Assembly: GCA_028820215.1 (NCBI GenBank)
Contig: JAPPKD010000285.1
Location: 1 to 12,228 of the forward strand
From: Spirochaetaceae bacterium
GTDB taxonomy: Bacteria; Spirochaetota; Spirochaetia; SZUA-6; Bin103
DNA: 12,228 nucleotides
Reading direction: 5' to 3'
Positions 1 through 6,127 of this stretch are shown in pieces (the first letter of the stretch is position 1; every line of letters begins with the position of its first letter). The notes below the pieces were generated by a model. That model did no database searches, was not told the DNA's origin, and saw only the letters and a program-made list of their open reading frames with translations. The position numbers were made by a program, and so were the translations under genes.

Positions 1-1
1 A

Positions 2-54
2 CCCCCTCCTATATCTCATTGCCATCATTGCACTTGGAACACCGCAATTGGCTC
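2..54. repeat. Left copy of 53-bp terminal inverted repeat
   Basis: This segment is an exact reverse complement of 12176-12228, base for base over 53 bp. The match stops at position 55. Its GC is 27 of 53 bases, visibly lower than the surrounding genes. Read outward from the window it begins GAGCCAATTGCGG and ends in a purine-rich ATATAGGAGGGGG, which resembles a strong ribosome binding site for a gene lying beyond the edge. The simplest reading is the end of a multi-copy element, such as an insertion sequence, at which the assembly broke. I cannot assign an IS family, and no transposase is inside the window. Confidence 0.85.
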
Positions 55-137
55 CTATGAAGCTGACAGCGAACGTGGTTCGGCAGCCCCTGTCTGTATG
101 ATCCATGGATGGATCGAATCCGCGAAGGTCGTGCGCA

Positions 138-839
138 GTGACCGGCGACCATGACCCGCTCGCCGGGGTGCGCGAGGGCTACGATCGGTGGTCGGCGGTC
201 TACGACCACGATGCCAACCCGCTGCAAGCCCTGGAGGAGCCACGCGTCCGCGAAGCGCTCGGCGACGCGAGGGGGCGGGACGTGCTGGACCTCGGATGCG
301 GAACCGGCCGGCACACCGCGTGGCTCGTCGAGGCGGGCGCCCGGACCACGGCGGTCGACTTCTCGGCGGGGATGCTGGAGCAGGCCCGGGCGAGGGTCGC
401 CACCGGCGACGTCCGCTTCGTCACCCACGACCTGCACGAGCCGCTGCCCTTCCGGGACACGTCGTTCGATGCGGTGGTGAGCGGACTCGTCCTCGAGCAC
501 CTCCGGGATCTCCACGCATTCTTCGCCGAGGCCCATCGGGTCCTGCGCCCGGCCGGGCGCGCAATCGTATCCGCGATGCACCCGGCGATGTTCCTGCGCG
601 GGAGCCAGGCGCGCTTTACCGACCCCGTCTCCGGGGAGGTGGTCATGCCGGGCAGCCTTCCTCATCGGATCGGAGAGATCGTCATGGCGGCAGTCGGCGC
701 GGGATTCTCCCTGTGCGGTGTGGGGGAGTACGCCCCGGATGCCGACTTCGCCGGCCGCTACCCGCGCGCCGAACGCTACGTGGGCTGGCCGATGCTGGTG
801 GTGCTCGACATGCGGCGGGCAGCGATCACGACTCCCTGA
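138..839 (+). CDS. Class I SAM-dependent methyltransferase (methyltransferase type 11 / UbiE-like)
   Basis: A Rossmann-fold methyltransferase that would transfer a methyl group from S-adenosylmethionine to an unknown, probably small-molecule, acceptor in the cytoplasm. Numbered from the ATG at 105, motif I is DVLDLGCGTGR (about residues 59-69). The acidic residue at the end of strand 2 is D85 in TTAVDFS, and strand 4 is FDAVVSGLVLEHL (about 121-133). It is followed by RVLRPAGRAIVSAMHP, the usual post-motif of type 11 enzymes. I prefer the GTG at 138, giving 233 aa, because GAAGG lies 9 nt upstream and the residues before it look unlike family N-termini. The in-frame ATG at 105 would give 244 aa and has no visible ribosome site. 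A TATGAT hexamer at 97-102 could be a -10 element, which would also favour the later start. It stands alone and converges on the next gene. The substrate cannot be read from the sequence. Confidence 0.85.
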   Translation: MTGDHDPLAGVREGYDRWSAVYDHDANPLQALEEPRVREALGDARGRDVLDLGCGTGRHTAWLVEAGARTTAVDFSAGMLEQARARVATGDVRFVTHDLHEPLPFRDTSFDAVVSGLVLEHLRDLHAFFAEAHRVLRPAGRAIVSAMHPAMFLRGSQARFTDPVSGEVVMPGSLPHRIGEIVMAAVGAGFSLCGVGEYAPDADFAGRYPRAERYVGWPMLVVLDMRRAAITTP

Positions 840-870
840 GACGGCTGTTGGGAAAGGCAGCCCGCGCTCA
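837..870. terminator. Possible weak bidirectional terminator between convergent genes
   Basis: Between the methyltransferase stop and the convergent minus-strand gene stop there is a short stem: GGCTG (843-847) pairs with CAGCC (858-862). An outer TGAG/CTCA pair (837-840 with 867-870) is compatible with it. The stem is short and has no clear U-tract, so the call rests mainly on its position. Confidence 0.2.
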
Positions 871-1569
871 GCGGCCCTTGCGGGACTGCTCGGCCTCCGC
901 CGCTTCCCGGCGCGCCAGGATGCGCAGAATCTGCAGGGTGGTGCGCGCGTCTTCCAGGGCCGCGGGAACGTCCGGCGCGGCGATTCCCTCCCGCGTGCGC
1001 GCCCCGGTCAGCTCGATCCACTCGGCACCGGTGCCGGCCGTGGTCTCCGTGTAGCGCCGCATCAGGCAGCCCCAGTCGGGAGCCGGGAGCTTCTTCAGTC
1101 CGTGGCGCTCGGCGGTCTGAGCCAGCATGCGCATGTGGCGGGCGGCGCTGTAGCCCACCACCAGTTTTGCCGCGGCCAGCAACTCCACCAGCTCACCGTA
1201 CACGGTTCGAAATGGGCCTGCAGGCCCCTCGCTCGCGCCGCTGCCGGCCGGCCGGCGCGAAGAATCGAGCCGTACCACCCCGGTGGTATCGAGCACCGCC
1301 GTTTCCACGACCTCCTCCCGGACCCCGCTCCCCGCAGTGAGGGTGCTGACCACCAACACGTCACTACGGTCGAGCAGTTCGGACAGCTCGCCCAGATCCA
1401 CCAACTGGTCCGCGCGTGTACGGGTCCGGACCTCCCGCGGGGCAGGCTTCGCGCCGCTGCCGCGTCCCTGGAGGGCTGATCGCCTTCCGAGCTTCCAACC
1501 GACGGCGCCGGCTCCGTACAGTGCCAGCGCCAGCACCACGGCGACGATGACCCAGCCCCCCGGACTCAT
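868..1569 (-). CDS. Membrane-anchored DnaQ/RNase T-fold protein, predicted catalytically inactive
   Basis: The 233-residue protein has one N-terminal hydrophobic segment (about 6-25), followed by basic residues (KLGRR), so it is probably anchored with the domain in the cytoplasm. Residues 70-220 follow the DEDDh 3'-5' exonuclease (DnaQ-like) pattern closely. The Exo I strand with the EEVVETAVLD continuation, the LVVGYSAARHMRML Exo II segment, the DWGCLM segment and the Exo III-like PAALEDART are all recognisable. The catalytic residues are mostly changed. Exo I Asp-x-Glu is S75-T76-L77, the Exo II Asp is H145 and the Exo III His is P202. Only the final Asp, D207, remains. The frame is intact, so this looks like a maintained pseudoenzyme rather than a decayed gene. 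It starts 13 bp after the UxuA-like stop, with a modest GAGG overlapping that stop, so the two are probably co-transcribed. The fold call is from pattern recognition, and the role is unknown. Confidence 0.75.
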   Translation of the reverse strand: MSPGGWVIVAVVLALALYGAGAVGWKLGRRSALQGRGSGAKPAPREVRTRTRADQLVDLGELSELLDRSDVLVVSTLTAGSGVREEVVETAVLDTTGVVRLDSSRRPAGSGASEGPAGPFRTVYGELVELLAAAKLVVGYSAARHMRMLAQTAERHGLKKLPAPDWGCLMRRYTETTAGTGAEWIELTGARTREGIAAPDVPAALEDARTTLQILRILARREAAEAEQSRKGR

Positions 1570-1582
1570 GGTCGTCCCAACC

Positions 1583-2539
1583 TCACGCCGCGAGTCCGGC
1601 GAACAGCGCCTTGATGTAGCCGATCGAGTAGGCGAGCGCCTGGTGGGCGCTGTCGCCGTCGCCTTCGATCGGCTGCAGGTGGTCGGGATTCAGGCAGCCG
1701 TCGAAGCCCACTCGCGCCAGCTCGCCCACGATCCGGGCCATGTTCATGTCGCCGTCGTCGAGCAGCACCTCCTCGAATCCGCCGGCCGTCGCCAGATTGC
1801 CCCGAACGTTGCGCAGGTGCAGGGTGAAGATCCGACCCTTGCGGCCGAACAGGTTGATCTCGTCCATCACCAGCGGCGGACCTCCCGCCTCGGCACGGGT
1901 ACCGCAGCAGTACAGGTAGCCCACGTTCGGGCTCGGGAACGTGTCGATCACCCGGTGGAAGCCCAGGGTGCCGAGGGGCGTGTCGGGCAGCGGCGTGTCC
2001 GAGGGGTGAATGGCCAGGCGGATGCCGTACTCGTCGGCGATCGGCACCAGCTTCTCGTAGACCGCGCAGAAACGGTCCCACCATGCCTCCAGTCTCTCGT
2101 GCGTGGCCGGATCGGGGTCGCCCGGCCCCAGGTCACGGCTCTCGCCACGCGACCGGTAGCCGCCTCGGTGCAAGGACTCGTATCTCAGCAGCCGGTGGTT
2201 GAAGGTGTCGCCGGCGAAGCGCTGGCGGGCGATCGGGACGCCGGCGTCGGCGAACACGCGCAGCGCCCGGCAGGTGTTCTCGAGCTCGCGCGCGGCGCCG
2301 TCACGGCCCAGCATGAACTCGTCGGTGATGTCCGGCAGCGTCACGCGGTTGAAGCTCAAGCCGTACGGCCGCAGCTTGCGCACCAGCGCGGTGAGCGCGT
2401 CCGCGTCCGGATAGCCCTGCTCCGCCACGCCGGGAAAGAAGGCCCCGCGGCCCATGTCGATCGCTTCCGCGCCAAGCTGCGTCACCGTACGGAGATACCC
2501 GTCGGAAAGGTCGTTGCCCCAGACCGCCACCCGCATCAT
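1583..2539 (-). CDS. UxuA-family (mannonate dehydratase-like) TIM-barrel protein
   Basis: A 318-residue TIM-barrel protein resembling mannonate dehydratase (EC 4.2.1.8), which dehydrates D-mannonate to 2-keto-3-deoxygluconate in hexuronate breakdown. The C-terminal half carries the family's features: LAIHPSDTP (H178), YCCGT (C211), FTLHLRNV (H241), DDGDMNMARI (262-270) and LNPDHLQP (D286, H287). From memory, these match the metal-binding His, Cys, His and Asp of UxuA. It is shorter than classical UxuA (about 350-400 aa), so the substrate may be a different sugar acid. I chose the start at the double ATG (2539 or 2536) because MMRVAVWG begins the first barrel strand. The frame stays open upstream to 2800, but that part reads as antisense of vapB. 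No good ribosome site is visible. It is the first gene of a minus-strand pair and diverges from vapBC. Confidence 0.82.
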   Translation of the reverse strand: MMRVAVWGNDLSDGYLRTVTQLGAEAIDMGRGAFFPGVAEQGYPDADALTALVRKLRPYGLSFNRVTLPDITDEFMLGRDGAARELENTCRALRVFADAGVPIARQRFAGDTFNHRLLRYESLHRGGYRSRGESRDLGPGDPDPATHERLEAWWDRFCAVYEKLVPIADEYGIRLAIHPSDTPLPDTPLGTLGFHRVIDTFPSPNVGYLYCCGTRAEAGGPPLVMDEINLFGRKGRIFTLHLRNVRGNLATAGGFEEVLLDDGDMNMARIVGELARVGFDGCLNPDHLQPIEGDGDSAHQALAYSIGYIKALFAGLAA

Positions 2540-2629
2540 GGGGCTATCGTACGGCGGGAGACGTGCCGTGGGATACCCTGCAACGATCCGATGACACGTT
2601 ACTGCCGTCCCGCAGGATTCCTGCCGATC

Positions 2630-2655
2630 GCATCTTGATGCATGATGATTGATGC
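2630..2655. promoter_or_regulatory. Candidate VapB operator in the divergent intergenic region
   Basis: In the 132-bp gap between the divergent UxuA-like gene and vapB there are two direct TTGATGC copies (2635-2641 and 2649-2655), 14 bp apart. They are bounded by a GCATC/GATGC inverted pair (2630-2634 and 2651-2655) and include the palindrome ATGCAT (2638-2643). Ribbon-helix-helix antitoxins usually repress their own operon by binding short repeated sites just upstream of it, so the position fits. The motif is short and the role is inferred. Confidence 0.3.
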
Positions 2656-2671
2656 GGCAGGATGCCGGCCA

Positions 2672-2914
2672 ATGCGAACGACGCTCGACATCGACGAAGA
2701 TCTGCTGATGGCCGCCAAGGAGATCGCCAAGCGGGAACGCCGCTCGGCGGGGTCGGTGGTGTCCGACTTCGCGCGGCTCGGCATGTCCGCGGCCAACCAC
2801 GACGAACGGGCCGACGAAGGCGCGGCGGAGTTCGGGTTCCGGCCGTTCCCGTCACGGGGCGGCGTCGTGACCAATGAACTCATCGACCGGTTGCGCGAGC
2901 AGACAGGTGACTGA
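2672..2914 (+). CDS. vapB: VapB-type antitoxin (ribbon-helix-helix)
   Basis: An 80-residue protein with the antitoxin layout. A short beta strand (MRTTLDIDEDLL) is followed by helices (MAAKEIAKRERRSAGSVVSD) typical of ribbon-helix-helix DNA-binding dimers. The C-terminal tail (RPFPSRGGVVTNELIDRLRE) would wrap the toxin. It should neutralise the downstream PIN-domain RNase and repress the operon. I chose the ATG at 2672, where the strand motif starts and GGCAGGA lies 9 nt upstream. The in-frame ATG at 2642 would add ten residues that fit nothing. Its stop overlaps the toxin start (TGATG), the usual translational coupling in vapBC pairs. Candidate operator repeats lie just upstream. Confidence 0.88.
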   Translation: MRTTLDIDEDLLMAAKEIAKRERRSAGSVVSDFARLGMSAANHDERADEGAAEFGFRPFPSRGGVVTNELIDRLREQTGD

Positions 2915-3351
2915 TGCGCGCGTTGCTGGATGTCAACGTGCTGATCGCGCTGCTGGACGCCGATCACGTCCATCATGACGCTGCGCGGATGTGGTTGAAG
3001 GAGCATATCGGGCTCGGCTGGGCCTCATGTCCCATCACTCAGAACGGGGTGCTGCGAATCATGTCGCAGACCAGCTACCCGAACAGCGTGACGCCGGGTG
3101 CGGTCGCCCACCGCCTGCGCACCGCCACGCAGGCCCGGCATCATCAGTTCTGGCCCGACTCCGTGAGCCTGATCCGCCCTTCCGTGCTGAAGCCGGAGCA
3201 GGCGATGACGTCGAAGCAGATTACCGACCTGTACCTGCTGGCGTTGGCCGTCTCCAGAGGAGGGCGTCTCGTGACCTTTGATGTGCGCATCTCGTCCGCG
3301 TCCGTCGTTGGTGCGGACCACCGGCACCTGTGCGCGATCCACGATGGCTGA
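2914..3351 (+). CDS. vapC: VapC-type PIN-domain toxin with Glu-to-Gln change at a conserved acidic position
   Basis: A 145-residue PIN-domain protein, the normal size for a VapC RNase toxin that cleaves RNA using Mg2+ held by acidic residues. The first acid is D6 in LLDVNVLIALLD. Later acids are D105 in QITDLYLLALA and D123 in LVTFD. The second conserved acid of this subfamily, usually in a T-E-N-G motif, is Q43 here (ITQNG, codon CAG at 3040-3042), one base away from GAG. This could weaken or abolish catalysis, or it may be a natural subfamily variant; I have some memory of relatives with Gln at this place. The start overlaps the antitoxin stop by one base. The end overlaps the start of the Sel1 gene. 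Confidence 0.9.
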   Translation: MRALLDVNVLIALLDADHVHHDAARMWLKEHIGLGWASCPITQNGVLRIMSQTSYPNSVTPGAVAHRLRTATQARHHQFWPDSVSLIRPSVLKPEQAMTSKQITDLYLLALAVSRGGRLVTFDVRISSASVVGADHRHLCAIHDG

Positions 3352-4459
3352 CCTTCGTACGCCACGCCTTGTCGTGGCCGTAGCGCTCGCCGCGATCCTG
3401 GTTGGTGTCGCCGGCGCACAGGATGCGCCACGGGTGGACGACCTGCTTGCCGCCGTCGAACGTGGCGACGCCGACGCCCAGTGGCAGCTCGGGGATGCCT
3501 ACCACCACGGCCGGGGCGTGACGCAGGACGATGCCGAGGCGCTCCGGCTGTACCGTGCCGCGGCCGAGCAGGGCAGCCCCGCGGGCCAGTGGCGGCTCGG
3601 CAACGCGTATTACTACGGATGGGGAGTGGCTCGGGACCGGGCCGAGGCGGTGCGGTGGTACGGGATCGCGGCTGAGCAGGGCAGCGCCGAAGGCCAGTGG
3701 CGCCTGGGGAACGCGTACTTCCACGGGTTGGGAGTGACCCGGGACCACGCCGAGGCTGTCCGGTGGTACCGGGCCTCCGCCGAGCAGGGATCGCCGGAGG
3801 GGCAGTGGCGGCTCGGACTCGCCCACTTCCTGGGGCACGGCGTCGCGCAGGACTTCGCGGAGGCGGCGCGGTGGTACCGGGCCGCGGCCGAGCAGGGCAA
3901 CGCCGAGAGTCAGTGGCGGCTCGGCAGCGCGTACTACTTCGGCACGGGAGTGGCGCAGGACTTCGCGGAGGCAGTGAGGTGGCTCCGTGCCTCCGCCGGG
4001 CAGGGAAGCGCCGAGGGCCAATGGCGCTTGGGGAACGCGTACCATTTCGGCCGTGGCGTGGAGCAGGACCGTGCGGAGGCGGCGCGGTGGTACCGGGCGG
4101 CGGCCGAGCAGGAGAGTGCCGAGGGCCAATGGCGGCTCGGCAGCGCGTATCACTTCGGCGCCGGAGTGCCGCAGGACCACGCGGAGGCGGTGCGGTGGTA
4201 CCGGGCGGCGGCCGAGCAGGGGAACGCCGAGGGGCAGTGGCGGCTCGGCACGCGGTACGCCACGGGCCGGGGAGTGCCGCTGGACCACGTGGCCGCCTAT
4301 GCGTGGCTCAACCTTGCCGCCGCGCAGGGCCACGAGGAGGCAGCCGGCAGCCGTGACGGGCTGGCCGAGTCGATGACCGCCGAGCAGGTCGCGGAGGCGC
4401 AGCGCATGGCGCGGGAGCTGTGGGGCAGAATCGCGGGAGACGTACCGGCGGCTCCGTGA
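3344..4459 (+). CDS. Secreted Sel1-repeat (SLR/TPR-like) protein
   Basis: A 371-residue protein made almost entirely of eight 36-residue Sel1-like repeats, after a signal peptide. The N-terminus MADLRTPRLVVAVALAAIL continues to an AGA-Q cleavage site near residue 25, so the mature protein should be periplasmic or exported. Each repeat follows the pattern (E/A)GQWRLGNAY..G.GV..D.AEA.RWYR.AAEQG. Sel1 repeats form paired helices that bind other proteins, so a scaffold or adaptor role is likely. The partner is unknown. I chose the ATG at 3344 because the signal peptide begins there; the open frame upstream is antitoxin-toxin sequence read out of frame. The start lies inside the last eight bases of vapC, with no clear ribosome site, so translation probably depends on coupling. 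The last repeat is the most divergent. A helical tail rich in Glu and Ala follows it. Confidence 0.88.
   Translation: MADLRTPRLVVAVALAAILVGVAGAQDAPRVDDLLAAVERGDADAQWQLGDAYHHGRGVTQDDAEALRLYRAAAEQGSPAGQWRLGNAYYYGWGVARDRAEAVRWYGIAAEQGSAEGQWRLGNAYFHGLGVTRDHAEAVRWYRASAEQGSPEGQWRLGLAHFLGHGVAQDFAEAARWYRAAAEQGNAESQWRLGSAYYFGTGVAQDFAEAVRWLRASAGQGSAEGQWRLGNAYHFGRGVEQDRAEAARWYRAAAEQESAEGQWRLGSAYHFGAGVPQDHAEAVRWYRAAAEQGNAEGQWRLGTRYATGRGVPLDHVAAYAWLNLAAAQGHEEAAGSRDGLAESMTAEQVAEAQRMARELWGRIAGDVPAAP
3473..4336 (+). repeat. Eight tandem 108-bp units encoding Sel1 repeats
   Basis: The region repeats every 108 bp (36 codons) without a frame change. For example, GGTACCGGGCGGCGGCCGAG occurs at 4089 and again exactly 108 bp later at 4197, and similar GGTACCGGG blocks lie in earlier units. 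Units six to eight look most alike at the DNA level, which suggests recent expansion by slippage or unequal recombination. Repeat number may therefore vary between strains, and short-read assembly could miscount it. Confidence 0.85.
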
Positions 4460-4492
4460 CCGCGTGCGGTACGATTCGGGGATGAGGACGCG

Positions 4493-6127
4493 ATGGCGGT
4501 AAGTCTCTGTTATCCGGCCGGCCGGCCGGCGTCGACCGGAGCGGGTCAGCGCGGCGTGGTCGACCGGGCCGCCGAAGACCTGGGCCTGAACTCGCTGCGC
4601 ACCCGGTTCGAGTTGCCGTCGGAGTTCCTGTACGAGCTCAGCACCGACCCGGAGACCATCCGCTATCGCCAGGAGGTGCTGGCCGACGCGGTCGCCTCCG
4701 GCGAGCTGCGCACGCTCTTCGCGCAGCTCCAGCCGATGCTGCACGAACTGGCCTACTTCACGAAGACCCGCACGGAGCAGAGCTCGCCGCTGCAGCAGGC
4801 GGTGTGGCGGCTGGGCGAGCTGGAGACCTACGTGGCGTGCCTGACGGCGCTGGGCGAGGCGGCGGCGCAGCCGGGCGTGCGCTCGGCGGGGATGCGGGCG
4901 CTGGCCGAGTTCGTCCGCGAACGGCAGCAGGACGAGGTGTACCAGCGCCTGGAGGCCGAGCTGCCGGCGCTGCGGGGCGGACTGAAGCGGCGCGCGAGCA
5001 TCACGATCGGCATCAACCTGGACTCGCAGCTCCGCCCGTCGGAGGCGACGCTGCTGCGCGTCCACGACCGCAAGTTCGAGGACACGCCCCTGCTCACCCG
5101 CCTGTTCGGCGTCTCCAACCCGTTCCGGCCGCTGACCAAGGTGCACCGCACGTCGGCGATGGCGCCGCTGCTCGGCGAGCTGGACCGGGTCATCGGCGCG
5201 GTGGCGCGCCCGCTGGCCAAGGCGCTGGGGCAGTTCGTTCAGCTTCAGGTCCGGGACGTGCTGCCGCTGGAGCAGGAGATCCGTTTCTACCTGGGCGGCG
5301 CGCGGCTGGTGCTGGCGCTGCAGGAGCGCGGCATGCCGACCTGCATGCCGGAGCTGGCGCCGGCCGGCGCGCGGCGGTCGCTGGCGCGCGAGCTGTACGA
5401 CGTCTCCCTGGCTCTGAACGGAGCCCAGGACGAGCCCGCGCGCACCGTGGTCCGCAATGACCTGGACGCGGACGATCGAGGGCGCATCGCCATCCTGACC
5501 GGGCCGAACCAGGGCGGGAAAACCACGTACGTGCGCGCCGTGGGCGTCATGCACGTGCTGGCGCAGGCCGGGCTGCACGTGGCCGCCCGAGAGGCGGTGA
5601 TCAGTCCGGCCGACCGGGTGATCACCCATTTCCCGGCGGAAGAGGGCAACGGCATCGAGGGTGGCAGGCTGGCGGAGGAGGCGCGGCGCCTGGGCGCGAT
5701 GTTCGGCGACGCCTCCGAGCAGAGCATCGTGCTGTGCAACGAGTCGCTGTCCAGCACCAGCCCGAGCGAGAGCCTGTACCTGGCCGAGGACGTGGTGCGC
5801 GCGCTGCGGCTGCTGGGCGCGCGGGCGATCTTCGCCACGCACCTGCACGAGCTGGGCGAGCGGCTGGAGCGGATCAATGCGGAGGTGGACGGCGGCAGCC
5901 TGGTGGTGAGCCTGGTCGCGGGCATCGCCGCGGACGGTGACGGCGCCGACGGCGCGCAGGCCCGGATGCGCCGTACCTACCGCATCGCCCCCGGCCCGCC
6001 GGTCGGCTCGAGCTACGCGCGCGACATCGCCGACCGCTACGAGATCAGCTTCGAGCGGCTGCGGCCGAAGATACTGGCTCGCCGCGGGGAGCCGGCGGAG
6101 TCTCCTCCGGGAGACAACGGGCGATGA
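4493..6127 (+). CDS. MutS-like ATPase lacking the mismatch-recognition domains
   Basis: A 544-residue protein with a long helical core/lever-like region (about 25-310) and a C-terminal MutS domain V ATPase. Walker A is TGPNQGGKTTY (GPNQGGKT at 337-344). The Walker B region is SIVLCNESLSSTS (411-423), with Asn at 416 where classical MutS has Asp. From memory, this Asn-Glu form recurs in MutS-related branches outside repair. The ATHLHEL histidine (H450) and a GSSYARDIADRYEIS segment near the end complete the ATPase. It is much shorter than MutS (over 800 aa) and lacks the N-terminal mismatch-binding and connector domains, so mismatch repair should not be assumed. A DNA-structure or recombination role is possible. 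GAGG (4484-4487) lies 5 nt before the ATG. It begins 33 bp after the Sel1 stop, and its last 83 bp overlap the convergent ABC gene. Confidence 0.85.
   Translation: MAVSLCYPAGRPASTGAGQRGVVDRAAEDLGLNSLRTRFELPSEFLYELSTDPETIRYRQEVLADAVASGELRTLFAQLQPMLHELAYFTKTRTEQSSPLQQAVWRLGELETYVACLTALGEAAAQPGVRSAGMRALAEFVRERQQDEVYQRLEAELPALRGGLKRRASITIGINLDSQLRPSEATLLRVHDRKFEDTPLLTRLFGVSNPFRPLTKVHRTSAMAPLLGELDRVIGAVARPLAKALGQFVQLQVRDVLPLEQEIRFYLGGARLVLALQERGMPTCMPELAPAGARRSLARELYDVSLALNGAQDEPARTVVRNDLDADDRGRIAILTGPNQGGKTTYVRAVGVMHVLAQAGLHVAAREAVISPADRVITHFPAEEGNGIEGGRLAEEARRLGAMFGDASEQSIVLCNESLSSTSPSESLYLAEDVVRALRLLGARAIFATHLHELGERLERINAEVDGGSLVVSLVAGIAADGDGADGAQARMRRTYRIAPGPPVGSSYARDIADRYEISFERLRPKILARRGEPAESPPGDNGR

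Noticed and set aside
9..665. Frames that include the terminal repeat at both ends (similar peptide tails near 9-54 and 12176-12221)
   Set aside because: The shared peptide simply reflects the inverted repeat. Neither frame has a credible start or domain.
1283..2638. Open plus-strand frame of 451 codons opposite the UxuA-like gene
   Set aside because: The minus strand encodes recognisable metal-ligand motifs of UxuA. The plus frame is compositionally typical of a high-GC shadow.
3221..5848. Open minus-strand frame of 875 codons opposite vapC, the Sel1 gene and the MutS-like gene
   Set aside because: It has no family motifs, is extremely rich in Arg, Gln and Pro, and its repeats are the antisense of the Sel1 repeats. 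High GC plus a phase-constant 108-bp repeat explains the lack of stops.
4493..6127. Annotation as the mismatch repair protein MutS
   Set aside because: Only the core and ATPase regions are present. The length and Walker B sequence point to a MutS-related branch of unknown role.
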